This document shows, one piece after another, positions 17,508 through 26,760 of a stretch of DNA of 64,000 nt (its first letter is position 1; each line of letters begins with the position of its first letter). Source of the stretch: Burkholderiales bacterium PBB2 (GTDB taxonomy: Bacteria; Pseudomonadota; Gammaproteobacteria; Burkholderiales; Burkholderiaceae_C); NCBI GenBank assembly GCA_002255955.1, contig NKIM01000007.1, positions 93,861-157,860 of the forward strand, in the 5' to 3' direction. The notes beneath the pieces were generated by a model. The model saw only the letters and a program-made list of their open reading frames with translations, was not told the DNA's origin and ran no database searches. Position numbers and translations under genes: made by a program.

Positions 17508-18574
17508 GCGCCGCGCTGCCTTTCATCCCCGAGCATGGCGGCGCCGACAGCGGCCCCACACCGCGCCATGATTTTTCCAGCAATGCCAGCCCCCTGGGCC
17601 CGCCGCAGGCGCTCTGGCAGGCCGTGCTGGATGCCGACCGCAGCCGCTACCCCGACCCGCAGTACCGCGCGCTGCGCCAGCGCCTGGCGGCCGCGCACGG
17701 CCTGGGCGACTGCGAACGCGTGCTGCCGGCCTCGGGCGGCGCCGAGGCCATCCGGCGCCTGAGCCTGGCGGCCCTGCGCGCCGGCCTGCGCCATGTCTGG
17801 CTGCCCAGCCCCGGCTTTGCCGACTACGAGGCCGCAGCCCTGGCCCTGGGTCTGCAGGTGCACCGTTATGCATCGAGCCAGGATTTGGTTCAGGGCCTGG
17901 GCCGGCAAGAAGACGGATTGCCCTGCGCTGCGCCGGCCCTGGTCTGGGTCTGCGACCCCTGCAACCCGACGGGCGCAAGCTTCAGCCTCGACGAGTGGAT
18001 GGTGCTGGACCTGGCCTTGCAAGACAGCGATTCCATCCTGGCCGTGGACCAGGCGTACGAGCCCTTGCGCCTGGACGGCGCCTGCGCCCTGCCCGCAGAC
18101 TTGGCCGAGCGCGCCTGGCGCCTGGTCTGCCCCAACAAGGCCCTGGGGCTGACGGGCGTGCGCGCGGCCTATCTACTGGCGCCTGCGGCCTGCCCGCTTC
18201 AAGCCCTGGCCCTGCAGCTGGCGCCCAGCTGGGTGCTGGCCAGCGAGGGCTGCGCCCTGCTGCAGGCGTGGTGTCGGCCAGAGACCGAGCGCTATCTGAG
18301 CCAGGTCAGGGCCCAGCTGCGCGAATGGCGGCAGGATCAGCGCGCACTGCTGGCCGAGCTGGGCTGGCAGCAAGATGAGACCAGCAGCTGCAGCAATTTC
18401 TGGCTGACCCGGCCCACGCAGGACAGCGACAGCCTGCTGCGCGCGCTGCGCCAGCGCGGCATCAAGCTGCGCGATGCCCGCAGCTTCGGCCTGCCGGGCT
18501 GGCTGCGCGTCTCGACCCAGCCGCCTAGCACTCAGGCCGCCCTGTACCAAGCGATCAAGGACCTTTCGCAATGA
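17504..18574 (+). CDS. cobD: Threonine-phosphate decarboxylase-like PLP enzyme
   Basis: A fold-type I aminotransferase-like protein of 356 residues whose place in the operon predicts L-threonine-O-3-phosphate decarboxylase, which makes aminopropanol phosphate for CbiB (named CobD in Salmonella, CobC in Pseudomonas). Visible: FSSNASPLGPP near the N-terminus, WVCDPCNPTGASF (cofactor and substrate site) and CPNKALGLTGVRAAYL with the PLP-binding Lys. It overlaps cbiB and cobQ by four bases each. It is distinct from the hisC product encoded at 30822. Confidence 0.87.
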   Translation: MSAALPFIPEHGGADSGPTPRHDFSSNASPLGPPQALWQAVLDADRSRYPDPQYRALRQRLAAAHGLGDCERVLPASGGAEAIRRLSLAALRAGLRHVWLPSPGFADYEAAALALGLQVHRYASSQDLVQGLGRQEDGLPCAAPALVWVCDPCNPTGASFSLDEWMVLDLALQDSDSILAVDQAYEPLRLDGACALPADLAERAWRLVCPNKALGLTGVRAAYLLAPAACPLQALALQLAPSWVLASEGCALLQAWCRPETERYLSQVRAQLREWRQDQRALLAELGWQQDETSSCSNFWLTRPTQDSDSLLRALRQRGIKLRDARSFGLPGWLRVSTQPPSTQAALYQAIKDLSQ

Positions 18575-20073
18575 CGCCCCAAAAAGAACAACAACAAAAA
18601 ACCGCCAAGGCGGTGATGGTGCTGGGTACCACCAGCGGCGCGGGCAAGAGCTGGCTGGCCACGGCGCTGTGCCGCTACTACGCCCGCCAAGGCCTCAAGG
18701 TCGCGCCCTACAAAGCGCAGAACATGAGCAACAACGCCAGGGTGGTGCCCGGCCTGAACGGGCGGCTGGGCGAGATCGGCAGTGCGCAGTACTTCCAGGC
18801 CCTGGCCGCGCGGCGCACGCCCGAAGTGCGCATGAACCCGGTGCTGCTCAAGCCCGAGGCGGACACGAAATCCCAGGTCATCGTGCTCGGCGAGGTGGAC
18901 CCGGTGCTGACCGAGTGGCCCTGGCGCGAACGCAGCGAGCAGCTCTGGCTGCGCGCCCGGCCGCCCCTGCATGAACTGATGGCCGAGAACGATGTGGTGG
19001 TGATCGAGGGCGCAGGCTCGCCGGCCGAGATCAATCTGCACAGCAGCGACTACGTGAACATGCGCACCGCGCTGGAGGCGCGCGCCGCCTGCCTGCTGGT
19101 GACCGACATCGACCGCGGCGGCGCCTTTGCCCACCTCTACGGCACCCACCAGCTGCTGCCGGCGCAGGAGCGCGCGCTGATCCGCGGCTTTGTGCTGAAC
19201 CGTTTCCGCGGCGATGCCCGCCTGCTGGCCCCTGGGCCAGAGCAGTTGCAGGCGCTGACCGGCGTGCCCACCCTGGCCGTGCTGCCGATGTGGCGCGGCC
19301 ACGGCCTGCCCGAGGAAGACGGCGTCTATGACGACCGGCCCACGGGCAGCGGCCAGGCGCGCCTGCGCATCGCCGTCATCGCCTACCCGCGCCTGTCCAA
19401 TCTCGATGAGTTCCAGCCCCTGCGCAGCCTGCCCGGCGTGCGCCTGAACTGGGCGCGCAGCCCGGCTGAGTTGGAGGGCGCAGACTGGATCATCCTGCCC
19501 GGCTCCAAAGCGGTGGCGGCCGATCTGGCCTGGCTGCGGGCCCAGGGCCTGGACCTGCCCATCGCCCAGCATGCCGCCGCCGGCCGGCCGGTGCTGGGCA
19601 TTTGCGGCGGCCTGCAGATGCTGGGCGAAAGCCTGCTCGACCCGCACGGCCTGGACGGCAATGCGCCGGGCCTGGGCCTGCTGCCCCTGGTCACCCAGTT
19701 CGAGCGCGACAAGCTCTTGCGCCCCTGCGATCTGCGCTTTGCCGAGCTCGAAGGGCCATGGGCCCCACTGAGCGGCGTGGCCGCCGGCGGCTACGAGATC
19801 CACCACGGCCGCACCGTCCAGCACCCCAGCCTGGCGCCGGCCCAGGTGGCCTTGCGCAACGAGGCGGGCGAGGCCATCGGCTGGCGCGAGGGCTCGGTGC
19901 TGGGCCTCTACGCCCACGGCCTGTTCGAGCAGGACAGCGTCTTGCGTGCCCTCTTCGGCCAGAGCCTGCCCGGCCTGGATGCGGTCTTCGACGGCCTGGC
20001 CGACTACATCGAACAGCATTTCGAGCCCGGCGCCCTGATGGGCCTGCTCCAGGACCCGAGCGCCAAGCCATGA
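18571..20073 (+). CDS. cobQ: Cobyric acid synthase
   Basis: Performs four amidations of adenosylcobyrinic acid diamide. 500 residues: N-terminal ATPase domain (GTTSGAGKSWLATALCRYYA, KAQNMSNNARV, VIEGAGSPAEINL) and C-terminal glutamine amidotransferase domain with Cys in GICGGLQMLGE and a late His in YAHGLFEQ. Length is typical (about 490). The stop overlaps the ATG of the next gene. Confidence 0.95.
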   Translation: MTPQKEQQQKTAKAVMVLGTTSGAGKSWLATALCRYYARQGLKVAPYKAQNMSNNARVVPGLNGRLGEIGSAQYFQALAARRTPEVRMNPVLLKPEADTKSQVIVLGEVDPVLTEWPWRERSEQLWLRARPPLHELMAENDVVVIEGAGSPAEINLHSSDYVNMRTALEARAACLLVTDIDRGGAFAHLYGTHQLLPAQERALIRGFVLNRFRGDARLLAPGPEQLQALTGVPTLAVLPMWRGHGLPEEDGVYDDRPTGSGQARLRIAVIAYPRLSNLDEFQPLRSLPGVRLNWARSPAELEGADWIILPGSKAVAADLAWLRAQGLDLPIAQHAAAGRPVLGICGGLQMLGESLLDPHGLDGNAPGLGLLPLVTQFERDKLLRPCDLRFAELEGPWAPLSGVAAGGYEIHHGRTVQHPSLAPAQVALRNEAGEAIGWREGSVLGLYAHGLFEQDSVLRALFGQSLPGLDAVFDGLADYIEQHFEPGALMGLLQDPSAKP

Positions 20074-20870
20074 GCCGCCCCGAACGCATCGCCTGCCTGT
20101 CCACCGAGGCCGTCGACACGCTCTACCGCCTGGGTGCGCAAGCGCGCATCGCCGGCATCTCCGGCTACACCGTCTACCCGCCCGAGGCACGCCACGAGAA
20201 GCCCAAAATCAGCGGCTTCACGACCATGAAGCTGGAGAAGATCCAGGCCGTGCAGCCGGATCTGGTGATCGGTTTTTCGGACTTGCAAAAGCCGCTGCTG
20301 GCCGAATGCGAGGCCGCCGGCCTGGCCACGCTCAGTTTCGACCACCGCAATCTGGCCGGCATCCATGCCATGGTGCGCGCGCTCGGCGCCCTGGTCGGCC
20401 ACGAGGCCCAGGCCGAGCAGCTCTGCGCCCAGCTGCAAGCCACGCAGGACGAGATCGCCGCCATCGGCCGCCAGCTGCCGCGCCGGCCGCGCGTCTGCTT
20501 CGAGGAATGGGACGAGCCGCTGATCATGGGCATCGGCTGGGTCAGCGAAATCATCGAGCTGGCCGGCGGCGAGGATGTGTTTGCCGACCGCGCGCGCGCC
20601 AGCCTGGCGCGCGACCGCATCGTCAGCCACGACGAGGTGCTGGCGCGGCGGCCCGAGCTGATCCTGGGCAGCTGGTGCGGCAAGCGCTTCGTGCCCGACA
20701 AGGTGCTGGCCCGGCCCGGCTTTGCTGAGCTGGGCGCCCGCCTGATCGAGATCAAATCGGCCGACATCCTGGCCCCCGGGCCCACCGCCATCGAGCGCGG
20801 CGCCCGCCAGGTGCAGGCCGCCCTGCAATCCCTGTTTCGTCAAGACCCCACGCCCGCGGAGAACCCATGA
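20070..20870 (+). CDS. BtuF-like cobalamin-binding protein without signal peptide
   Basis: 266 residues with the periplasmic-binding-protein class III fold seen in BtuF (RIACLSTEAVDTLYRLG, GISGYTVYPPEA, PDLVIGFSDLQKPL, RRPELILGSWCG). The N-terminus MSRPERIACL has no hydrophobic leader, so it should stay in the cytoplasm, unlike the btuF product at 11188. The start is fixed by the ATGA overlap with cobQ, and there is another ATGA overlap into cobT. Such proteins recur in Burkholderiales cob operons. A corrinoid-binding or trafficking role is inferred, not shown. Confidence 0.8.
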   Translation: MSRPERIACLSTEAVDTLYRLGAQARIAGISGYTVYPPEARHEKPKISGFTTMKLEKIQAVQPDLVIGFSDLQKPLLAECEAAGLATLSFDHRNLAGIHAMVRALGALVGHEAQAEQLCAQLQATQDEIAAIGRQLPRRPRVCFEEWDEPLIMGIGWVSEIIELAGGEDVFADRARASLARDRIVSHDEVLARRPELILGSWCGKRFVPDKVLARPGFAELGARLIEIKSADILAPGPTAIERGARQVQAALQSLFRQDPTPAENP

Positions 20871-21913
20871 CCATGGCTGAGCATCTGATCCCCGACATCG
20901 CCTCCCTGCAAGACCTGACCCTCACCGCCGCCCTGCAGGCCCGCATCGACGGCAAGACCAAACCCCTGGGTGCCCTGGGCCAGCTGGAAACCCTGATGCT
21001 GCGCCTGGGCCTGATCCTGGGCAGCGAGACGCCGCAACTCAAGTGTCCGCAGATGATGGTGTTCGCCGGCGACCACGGCCTGGCGCGACGCGGCGTGTCG
21101 GCCTACCCCAGCGATGTGACCTGGCAGATGGTCGAGAACTTCCTAGCCGGTGGTGCCGCCATCAGCGTGCTGGCGCGCCAGCATGGCCTGGCCTTGAGCG
21201 TGGTCGATGCCGGCGTGGCCCATGACTTTGCGCCGCGCGAGGGTCTGATCATCGCCAAGATCGCGCCCGGCACACGGGACGCCTCGGCCGAAGCGGCCAT
21301 GAGCATCGACCAATGCGCCACCGCCATCGCCGCCGGCAAGAACCTCTTGCGCAGCAAGCCGGGCAATGCCTTGCTGCTGGGCGAAATGGGCATTGGCAAC
21401 ACCTCGAGCGCCGCCCTGCTGCTGGCCCGGCTGCAAGGCCTGCCGGTGGCCGACTGCACCGGCCGGGGGACAGGTCTTGACGATGCCGCCCTGGCGCGCA
21501 AGGTGGTGGTGCTGCAGGAGGTGCTGGACCTGCACGCCCAGGCCCAGGCGCCGCTGCAGGCCCTGGCCGCCTTCGGTGGCTTCGAGATCGCCATGATGGT
21601 GGGCGCGGTGCTGCAGGCGGCGCTGGAGCGCCGGGTCGTCGTCGTCGACGGATTCATCGCCAGCAGTGCCGTGCTGGTGGCTGCTCGCCTGCAGCCGGCG
21701 GTGCTGGAACGTTGCATCTTTGGCCACCGCTCGAACGAGAGCGGCCACCGCCTGATGCTGGAGGCCTTGCAGGCCGAGCCCCTGCTCGACCTGGGCCTGC
21801 GCCTGGGCGAAGGCTCGGGCGCGGCCCTGGCCTGGCCGCTGCTGGAATCCGCCTGCCGCATCCTGGCCGAAATGGCCAGCTTCGCCTCGGCCGGCGTCAG
21901 CGAACAGCACTGA
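20867..21913 (+). CDS. cobT: Nicotinate-nucleotide--dimethylbenzimidazole phosphoribosyltransferase
   Basis: Activates dimethylbenzimidazole to alpha-ribazole phosphate. The 348 residues have KPLGALGQLE near the N-terminus, VFAGDHGLARRGVSAYP, GEMGIGNTSSAALLL and the C-terminal GLRLGEGSGAALAWPLLESA typical of CobT. It uses the base supplied by BluB; its product goes to CobS. It closes the overlapping cob run: the next gene begins 80 bases later behind its own promoter. Confidence 0.96.
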   Translation: MTMAEHLIPDIASLQDLTLTAALQARIDGKTKPLGALGQLETLMLRLGLILGSETPQLKCPQMMVFAGDHGLARRGVSAYPSDVTWQMVENFLAGGAAISVLARQHGLALSVVDAGVAHDFAPREGLIIAKIAPGTRDASAEAAMSIDQCATAIAAGKNLLRSKPGNALLLGEMGIGNTSSAALLLARLQGLPVADCTGRGTGLDDAALARKVVVLQEVLDLHAQAQAPLQALAAFGGFEIAMMVGAVLQAALERRVVVVDGFIASSAVLVAARLQPAVLERCIFGHRSNESGHRLMLEALQAEPLLDLGLRLGEGSGAALAWPLLESACRILAEMASFASAGVSEQH

Positions 21914-21933
21914 AATCATTGCCCAAAGCTCTG

Positions 21934-21961
21934 TTTACAGGGCTTGCGCTGTGGCCATAAT
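21934..21961 (+). promoter_or_regulatory. Sigma-70-like promoter of the HD-GYP two-component pair
   Basis: TTTACA (21934-21939) and CATAAT (21956-21961), each one base off consensus, are 16 bases apart and lie 32 bases before the ATG at 21994. This suggests that the regulator and kinase genes are transcribed separately from the cob operon. Confidence 0.6.
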
Positions 21962-21993
21962 CGGGCCAGCCACGCTGCATCAGGACATGCGCC

Positions 21994-23544
21994 ATGACGG
22001 ATTTGGTTTTTGCTGACGAGAGCCCCGAGCTGGATACCGACGGCAACGCCCCCAAGGCGCTGGAGCCCTGGGTCGTCATGATCGTGGACGACGATGTGGC
22101 CGTGCACCAAGTCACCCAGCTGGTGATGGCCGATTTCGAGGTCAGCGGCCGGCGCCTGCAGTTCCTCGATGCCTACAGCGGCGCCGAAGCGCGCGAGCTG
22201 CTCAAGACCCGGCGCGACATTGCCCTGATCCTGCTCGATGTGGTGATGGAGTCCGAGCATGCCGGTCTGGACCTGGCGCGCTACATCCGCGAAGAGCTGG
22301 ACAACCACCATGTGCGCATCGTGCTGCGCACCGGCCAGCCGGGGCAGGCGCCGGAAGAGCATGTCATCAAGAGCTACGACATCAACGACTACAAGGAGAA
22401 GACCGAGCTGACCAAGCGCAAGCTGATCACGGTCTTCTACGCGGCGCTGCGCAGCTACCGCGACATCATGATCATCGAGCAGTCGCGCCTGGCCCTGCGC
22501 CGCTCGATCGACGCCATCACCCGCATCTACGACTCGCACAATCTGCGCCGCTTTGCTTCGGCCGTGCTGGAGCAAGCCGCGCATTTGCTCGGTTATGAAG
22601 CCCAGGGCCTGTGCGCCAGCCGCGTCGCGGCCTACGCGGCCTCGCACATCGAGGGCCGGCTCAAGGTGCTGGCCGCTACCACCGAGTACTCGCGACTGCT
22701 GGTCGACGAAGAAATCAGCAACCTGCCGGCCGAAGTGAAGGTGGCCCTGGACCGGGCCCTGGACGACCAGGTGAGCTCTTTCGACGCCCACCACTTCGTC
22801 GGCTACTACCGCAGCAGCAGCGGCAACGAGACCCTGCTCTACATGACCTTCTCCGAGCCGGTGGATGCCCAGTCGCGCGAGCTGCTGGAGATCTTCTGCG
22901 CCAATGTCGCCATCACCTACGAAGCCCTGCTGCTGCGCGAGGAGATCCAGGACACGCAGCGCTCCACCGTCTACATCATCGGCGAGGCGGTCGAGCGCCG
23001 CAGCAAGGAAACCGGCGCCCATGTGCGCCGCGTGGGCGAGCTGGCCGCCCTGCTGGCCGAGCTCTCGGGCCTGCGCAGCAGCGAGGTCGAATTCATGCGA
23101 CAGGCCGCACCCCTGCACGATGTGGGCAAGATCGGCATCCCCGACCGCGTGCTCAACAAGCCCGGCAAGCTGGACGCCGAGGAGTGGGAGGTGATGAAGA
23201 CCCACTCGCGCATCGGCTTCGAGCTGCTGAGCAAATCGGACAAGCGCATCCTGCAACTGGGCGCCATCATCGCCCACGAGCACCATGAACGCTGGGACGG
23301 CCAGGGCTACCCGCGCGGCCTGCTGGGTGAGCAGATCCACATCGCCGGCCGCATCGTCGCCCTGGCCGATGTGCTGGACGCCCTGGTCAGCCGGCGCTGC
23401 TACAAGGAGAGCTGGAACTTCGACGAAGCACTGACCTATGTGCAGGAGCAGGCCGGCCTGCAGTTCGACCCCGATCTGGTGGCCAAGCTGATGGCCAACC
23501 TGCCCGCGGTCAAGGACATCTACACCCGCTACCCGGATTCCTGA
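21994..23544 (+). CDS. Response regulator with DUF3369 and HD-GYP domains
   Basis: 516 residues. An N-terminal receiver domain has the phospho-acceptor D82 (LILLDVVME); a middle DUF3369-type region follows (about 170-320, QSRLALRRSIDAITRIYDS). A C-terminal HD-GYP domain has intact metal ligands in LHDVGKIGIPDRVLNKPG (HD about 375) and HHERWDGQGYPRGL (GYP about 438). HD-GYP domains hydrolyse cyclic di-GMP, so this should be a phosphorylation-controlled phosphodiesterase. The adjacent kinase gene, eight bases downstream, is the obvious partner. It has no evident link to cobalamin. Confidence 0.92.
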   Translation: MTDLVFADESPELDTDGNAPKALEPWVVMIVDDDVAVHQVTQLVMADFEVSGRRLQFLDAYSGAEARELLKTRRDIALILLDVVMESEHAGLDLARYIREELDNHHVRIVLRTGQPGQAPEEHVIKSYDINDYKEKTELTKRKLITVFYAALRSYRDIMIIEQSRLALRRSIDAITRIYDSHNLRRFASAVLEQAAHLLGYEAQGLCASRVAAYAASHIEGRLKVLAATTEYSRLLVDEEISNLPAEVKVALDRALDDQVSSFDAHHFVGYYRSSSGNETLLYMTFSEPVDAQSRELLEIFCANVAITYEALLLREEIQDTQRSTVYIIGEAVERRSKETGAHVRRVGELAALLAELSGLRSSEVEFMRQAAPLHDVGKIGIPDRVLNKPGKLDAEEWEVMKTHSRIGFELLSKSDKRILQLGAIIAHEHHERWDGQGYPRGLLGEQIHIAGRIVALADVLDALVSRRCYKESWNFDEALTYVQEQAGLQFDPDLVAKLMANLPAVKDIYTRYPDS

Positions 23545-23551
23545 GGCCGCC

Positions 23552-24415
23552 ATGAGCAGCCTGACTCCCTCCGACATGAGCGGCTCGGTTCCCACCGGCC
23601 CGGGCGAAACGCCGCAGCAAGAGCTGCAGCGGCTGCAGCACGAGCTGCAACTCGCCACCGAACGCCTGCTGGAGCAGGAACAGCTGGCCGCCCTGGGCAA
23701 TCTGGTCGCCGGCGTGGCGCATGAGATCAACACGCCGATCGGCATCGCCGTCACCGCCGCTTCGGGCATGGAAGAGTTCGCCCGCAGCCTGACGCGCAAA
23801 CTCAGCGGCGACAAGGTCAGCCGCAGCGAGCTGCAGACCCTGGCCGGCCAACTCGAAGACGGCGCCCGCCTGGTCAACAACAACCTGGCTCGCGCCGCCG
23901 ACCTGATCAGCAATTTCAAGACCCTGGCCGTGGACCAGGCCAGCGAGGCCGAGATGCACATCGACCTCAGCCCCTATCTGCGCGGCATCGTCATGGCCCA
24001 CAACCCGGTGCTGCGCAGCGCGCAGACCCGCGTCGAGCTGGACACGCCCGAGCACCTGCACGCCACCCTGGTGCCGGGCCAGTTCTCGCAAATCGTCTCC
24101 AACCTGATCGTCAACGCCCTGACCCATGCGTTTCAAGAGCAGCCCGAAGACCGGCCGCGCCTGATCCGCGTGCGCCTGCACAGCCAAGGCGAGCGCCTGC
24201 AGCTGCACTTCAGCGACAACGGCCGCGGCGTGCCGCCCGAGGTGCGGGCGCGCATGTTCGAGCCCTACTTCACCACCCGCCGCGGCAGCGGCGGCTCGGG
24301 CCTGGGCCTCTACATCGTGCACAAGCTGTGCGAGCAGATGGGCGGCCAGATCGTGGTGGACGAGGCGCATGAGCCTGGCCTGGGCTTCCGCGTGGACCTG
24401 CCGCTGCGTCACTGA
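23552..24415 (+). CDS. Soluble sensor histidine kinase
   Basis: 287 residues with no membrane segment: a coiled-coil-like start (LQRLQHELQLATERLLEQEQ), the H box NLVAGVAHEINTPIG with H57, an N box in QIVSNLIVNALTHAF, G1 DNGRGVP, and G2 GSGGSGLGLYIVHK. There is no visible input domain, so it may sense an intracellular partner through the coiled coil. Probably phosphorylates the HD-GYP regulator encoded just upstream. Confidence 0.92.
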   Translation: MSSLTPSDMSGSVPTGPGETPQQELQRLQHELQLATERLLEQEQLAALGNLVAGVAHEINTPIGIAVTAASGMEEFARSLTRKLSGDKVSRSELQTLAGQLEDGARLVNNNLARAADLISNFKTLAVDQASEAEMHIDLSPYLRGIVMAHNPVLRSAQTRVELDTPEHLHATLVPGQFSQIVSNLIVNALTHAFQEQPEDRPRLIRVRLHSQGERLQLHFSDNGRGVPPEVRARMFEPYFTTRRGSGGSGLGLYIVHKLCEQMGGQIVVDEAHEPGLGFRVDLPLRH

Positions 24416-24467
24416 GACGCAGCTGTCGCCTGCCCCTGTTTTCTCCCTCTCCCCGCCCCCATCTCGC

Positions 24468-25265
24468 ATGCCTGTCCTGCTCCACGAGCTTCGCCTGTTC
24501 TTCACCGCCCTGCAGTTTTTCACACGCTGTCCCGTGCCCGCCTGGGTCGGCTTTGAGCCGGCCTGGCTGCAGGCCTGCGGGCGCTACTTTCCGGCCGTGG
24601 GCTTGCTGGTCGGCGCCTGGTCGGCTGCGGTCTTGGGCGCAGCCCTGTGGCTGTGGCCACCGATGGTGGCGGTGGGCCTGAGCATGGCCGCCAGCATCTG
24701 GCTGACCGGCGGCTTCCACGAAGACGGCTGGGCCGACAGCTGCGATGGCCTGGGCGGCGCGGTCAGCCGCGAAAAGGCCCTCACCATCATGAAGGACTCA
24801 CGCATCGGCAGCTATGGCGCACTGGGCCTGATCCTGATGCTGGGGCTGAAGGCCGCCAGCTTGCTGGCCCTGATCGAGCACAGCCCGATGCTGGGCCTGC
24901 TGGCCCTGATCTGGGCGCACAGCGCCTCGCGCCTGGCGCCGGTCTGGCTGATGCACGCCCTGCCCTACGCCGGCGATGCCGAACACGCCAAGGCCAAGCC
25001 TTTGGCCACCGAGGCAAGCCTGGGCACGGTGTTCGCGGGCCTGCTCTGGCCCTTGGCCCTGGCCGGCGGCATGCTGATTCTTCTGCCGGGCCTGCTGCCG
25101 GCGCTCGGCGCTGCCAGCCTGGCCGGCCTGGGCCTGACTTGGTGGATGCAGTCCATGCTCAAACGCCGCCTCGGCGGCTACACCGGCGACAACCTCGGCG
25201 CCACGCAGCAGTTGGTGGAGCTGGGTCTGCTGCTGGGTCTGTTGGCCGTGGCCCATGCCGCTTGA
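24468..25265 (+). CDS. cobS: Adenosylcobinamide-GDP ribazoletransferase (cobalamin synthase)
   Basis: Inner-membrane enzyme joining AdoCbi-GDP and alpha-ribazole(-phosphate) to complete the nucleotide loop. 265 residues, mostly hydrophobic, with the signature GGFHEDGWADSCDGLGG and GYTGDNLGATQQLVEL. The ATG at 24468 is 52 bases after the kinase. The gene overlaps cobC. It is separated from the rest of the cob genes by the two-component pair. Confidence 0.95.
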   Translation: MPVLLHELRLFFTALQFFTRCPVPAWVGFEPAWLQACGRYFPAVGLLVGAWSAAVLGAALWLWPPMVAVGLSMAASIWLTGGFHEDGWADSCDGLGGAVSREKALTIMKDSRIGSYGALGLILMLGLKAASLLALIEHSPMLGLLALIWAHSASRLAPVWLMHALPYAGDAEHAKAKPLATEASLGTVFAGLLWPLALAGGMLILLPGLLPALGAASLAGLGLTWWMQSMLKRRLGGYTGDNLGATQQLVELGLLLGLLAVAHAA

Positions 25266-25815
25266 GTCGCCCCAGGCCTGGGTCTGGCGGCACCCCAAGC
25301 CGGAGGGCGCGGCCGGCCGCTGCATCGGCGCGGGCACGGATTTGCCGGTGGACCGGCGCCGCGCCAAGCGCCTGGCCCGGCGCATCCAGCGCTTCGCGCG
25401 CCGCCACCGCCTGCCCCACGTGGTGCACAGCTCCGGACTGCAGCGCTGCGCCGACGTCGGCCACTGGCTGCGCCGCTGGGGTTGGCGGCATCACATCGAT
25501 CCGGCCTTGGCCGAGATGAACTTCGGCGCCTGGGACGGCCGCCCCTGGGCCGAGCTGAGCGCCGACGATTTCGAGCCCTGGATGCAGGACTTTGCCGGCC
25601 ACGCGCCGGGCGGCGGCGAAACCCTGAGGCAACTGCTGGCGCGCGCGGCCGCCTGGCCGGTGCCTGCGGGCGGGCTGCTGATCAGCCATGGCGGCTGGAT
25701 GTTGGCACGCCAGTGGATGGAACGAGAAGGGCCGCTCAAAACCCCAAACGCGGCCGTGTGGCCAGCGCCCCCGCGCTACGGCGAATGCTGGGCGCTGCGG
25801 GCCGGCCCGGTCTGA
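25255..25815 (+). CDS. cobC: Alpha-ribazole phosphatase-like histidine phosphatase
   Basis: 186 residues of the phosphoglycerate-mutase / histidine phosphatase superfamily: WRHPKPEG near the N-terminus has the catalytic RH dyad followed by Pro, then HSSGLQRCADVGHWL (phosphate-binding Arg), the acid EMNFGAWDG and the second His in LLISHGGWML. Place right after cobS (11-base overlap) predicts dephosphorylation of alpha-ribazole-phosphate or cobalamin-phosphate. Assignment rests partly on context, since the superfamily is broad. Confidence 0.82.
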   Translation: MPLESPQAWVWRHPKPEGAAGRCIGAGTDLPVDRRRAKRLARRIQRFARRHRLPHVVHSSGLQRCADVGHWLRRWGWRHHIDPALAEMNFGAWDGRPWAELSADDFEPWMQDFAGHAPGGGETLRQLLARAAAWPVPAGGLLISHGGWMLARQWMEREGPLKTPNAAVWPAPPRYGECWALRAGPV

Positions 25816-25816
25816 A

Positions 25817-26206
<390 letters not shown>

Positions 26207-26707
26207 TTACGCCTCCTTCCGCGCCAAGCGCTCTTGCAAACGCGCCAGCACCAGCGGCGAGACAAACTTGCTGACGTCGCCGCCGAGCTGCGCGATCTCG
26301 CGCACAAAGGTGCCGGTGACGAACTGGTAGGCGTCCGAGGTGGACAGGAACACGGTCTCGACACCAGGCATCAGGTGGCGGTTCATGCCAGCCATCTGGA
26401 ACTCGTATTCAAAATCACTGTTGGAGCGCACACCGCGCACCACCGCCTGGCCGCCCTGGGCCAGCACGAACTCGCTGAGCAGGCCGCTGAAGGCGATCAC
26501 CTCGACCTGCGGCAGCGGCACCGCCAGCTCACGCGCCATGGCCAGGCGTTCATCCAGGCTGAACAGGGTGCGCTTGTGGTGAGCGGCCGCCACGGCCAGC
26601 ACGACGCGGTCGAACATGCGGCAGCTGCGGCGCAACAGGTCCTCATGGCCCAAGGTCAGGGGATCAAACGTGCCGGGGTAGACGGCGGTCAGCGAAGGTC
26701 GGCTCAT
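26207..26707 (-). CDS. coaD: Phosphopantetheine adenylyltransferase
   Basis: Transfers AMP to 4'-phosphopantetheine in coenzyme A synthesis. 166 residues with the nucleotidyltransferase motif YPGTFDPLTLGHEDLL at the N-terminus, VRGVRSNSDFEYEFQMAGMNR and the late FVREIAQLGGDVSKFV. Size is as expected (about 160). It follows rsmD by 53 bases, the usual rsmD-coaD pairing in proteobacteria. Confidence 0.96.
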   Translation of the reverse strand: MSRPSLTAVYPGTFDPLTLGHEDLLRRSCRMFDRVVLAVAAAHHKRTLFSLDERLAMARELAVPLPQVEVIAFSGLLSEFVLAQGGQAVVRGVRSNSDFEYEFQMAGMNRHLMPGVETVFLSTSDAYQFVTGTFVREIAQLGGDVSKFVSPLVLARLQERLARKEA

Positions 26708-26760
26708 GGAATCGGTCCGGCGGCGGGGCGGGACCTCGGCATTGGCTGAAAGAACCGGGA

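Noticed and set aside
17504..18574. A second histidinol-phosphate aminotransferase
   Set aside because: Same fold as HisC, but place between cbiB and cobQ and overlap with both favour the cobalamin decarboxylase; hisC is at 30822.
21916..23961. Minus-strand 681-codon frame opposite the HD-GYP regulator
   Set aside because: Antisense to a clear REC/HD-GYP gene with a promoter and intact motifs.
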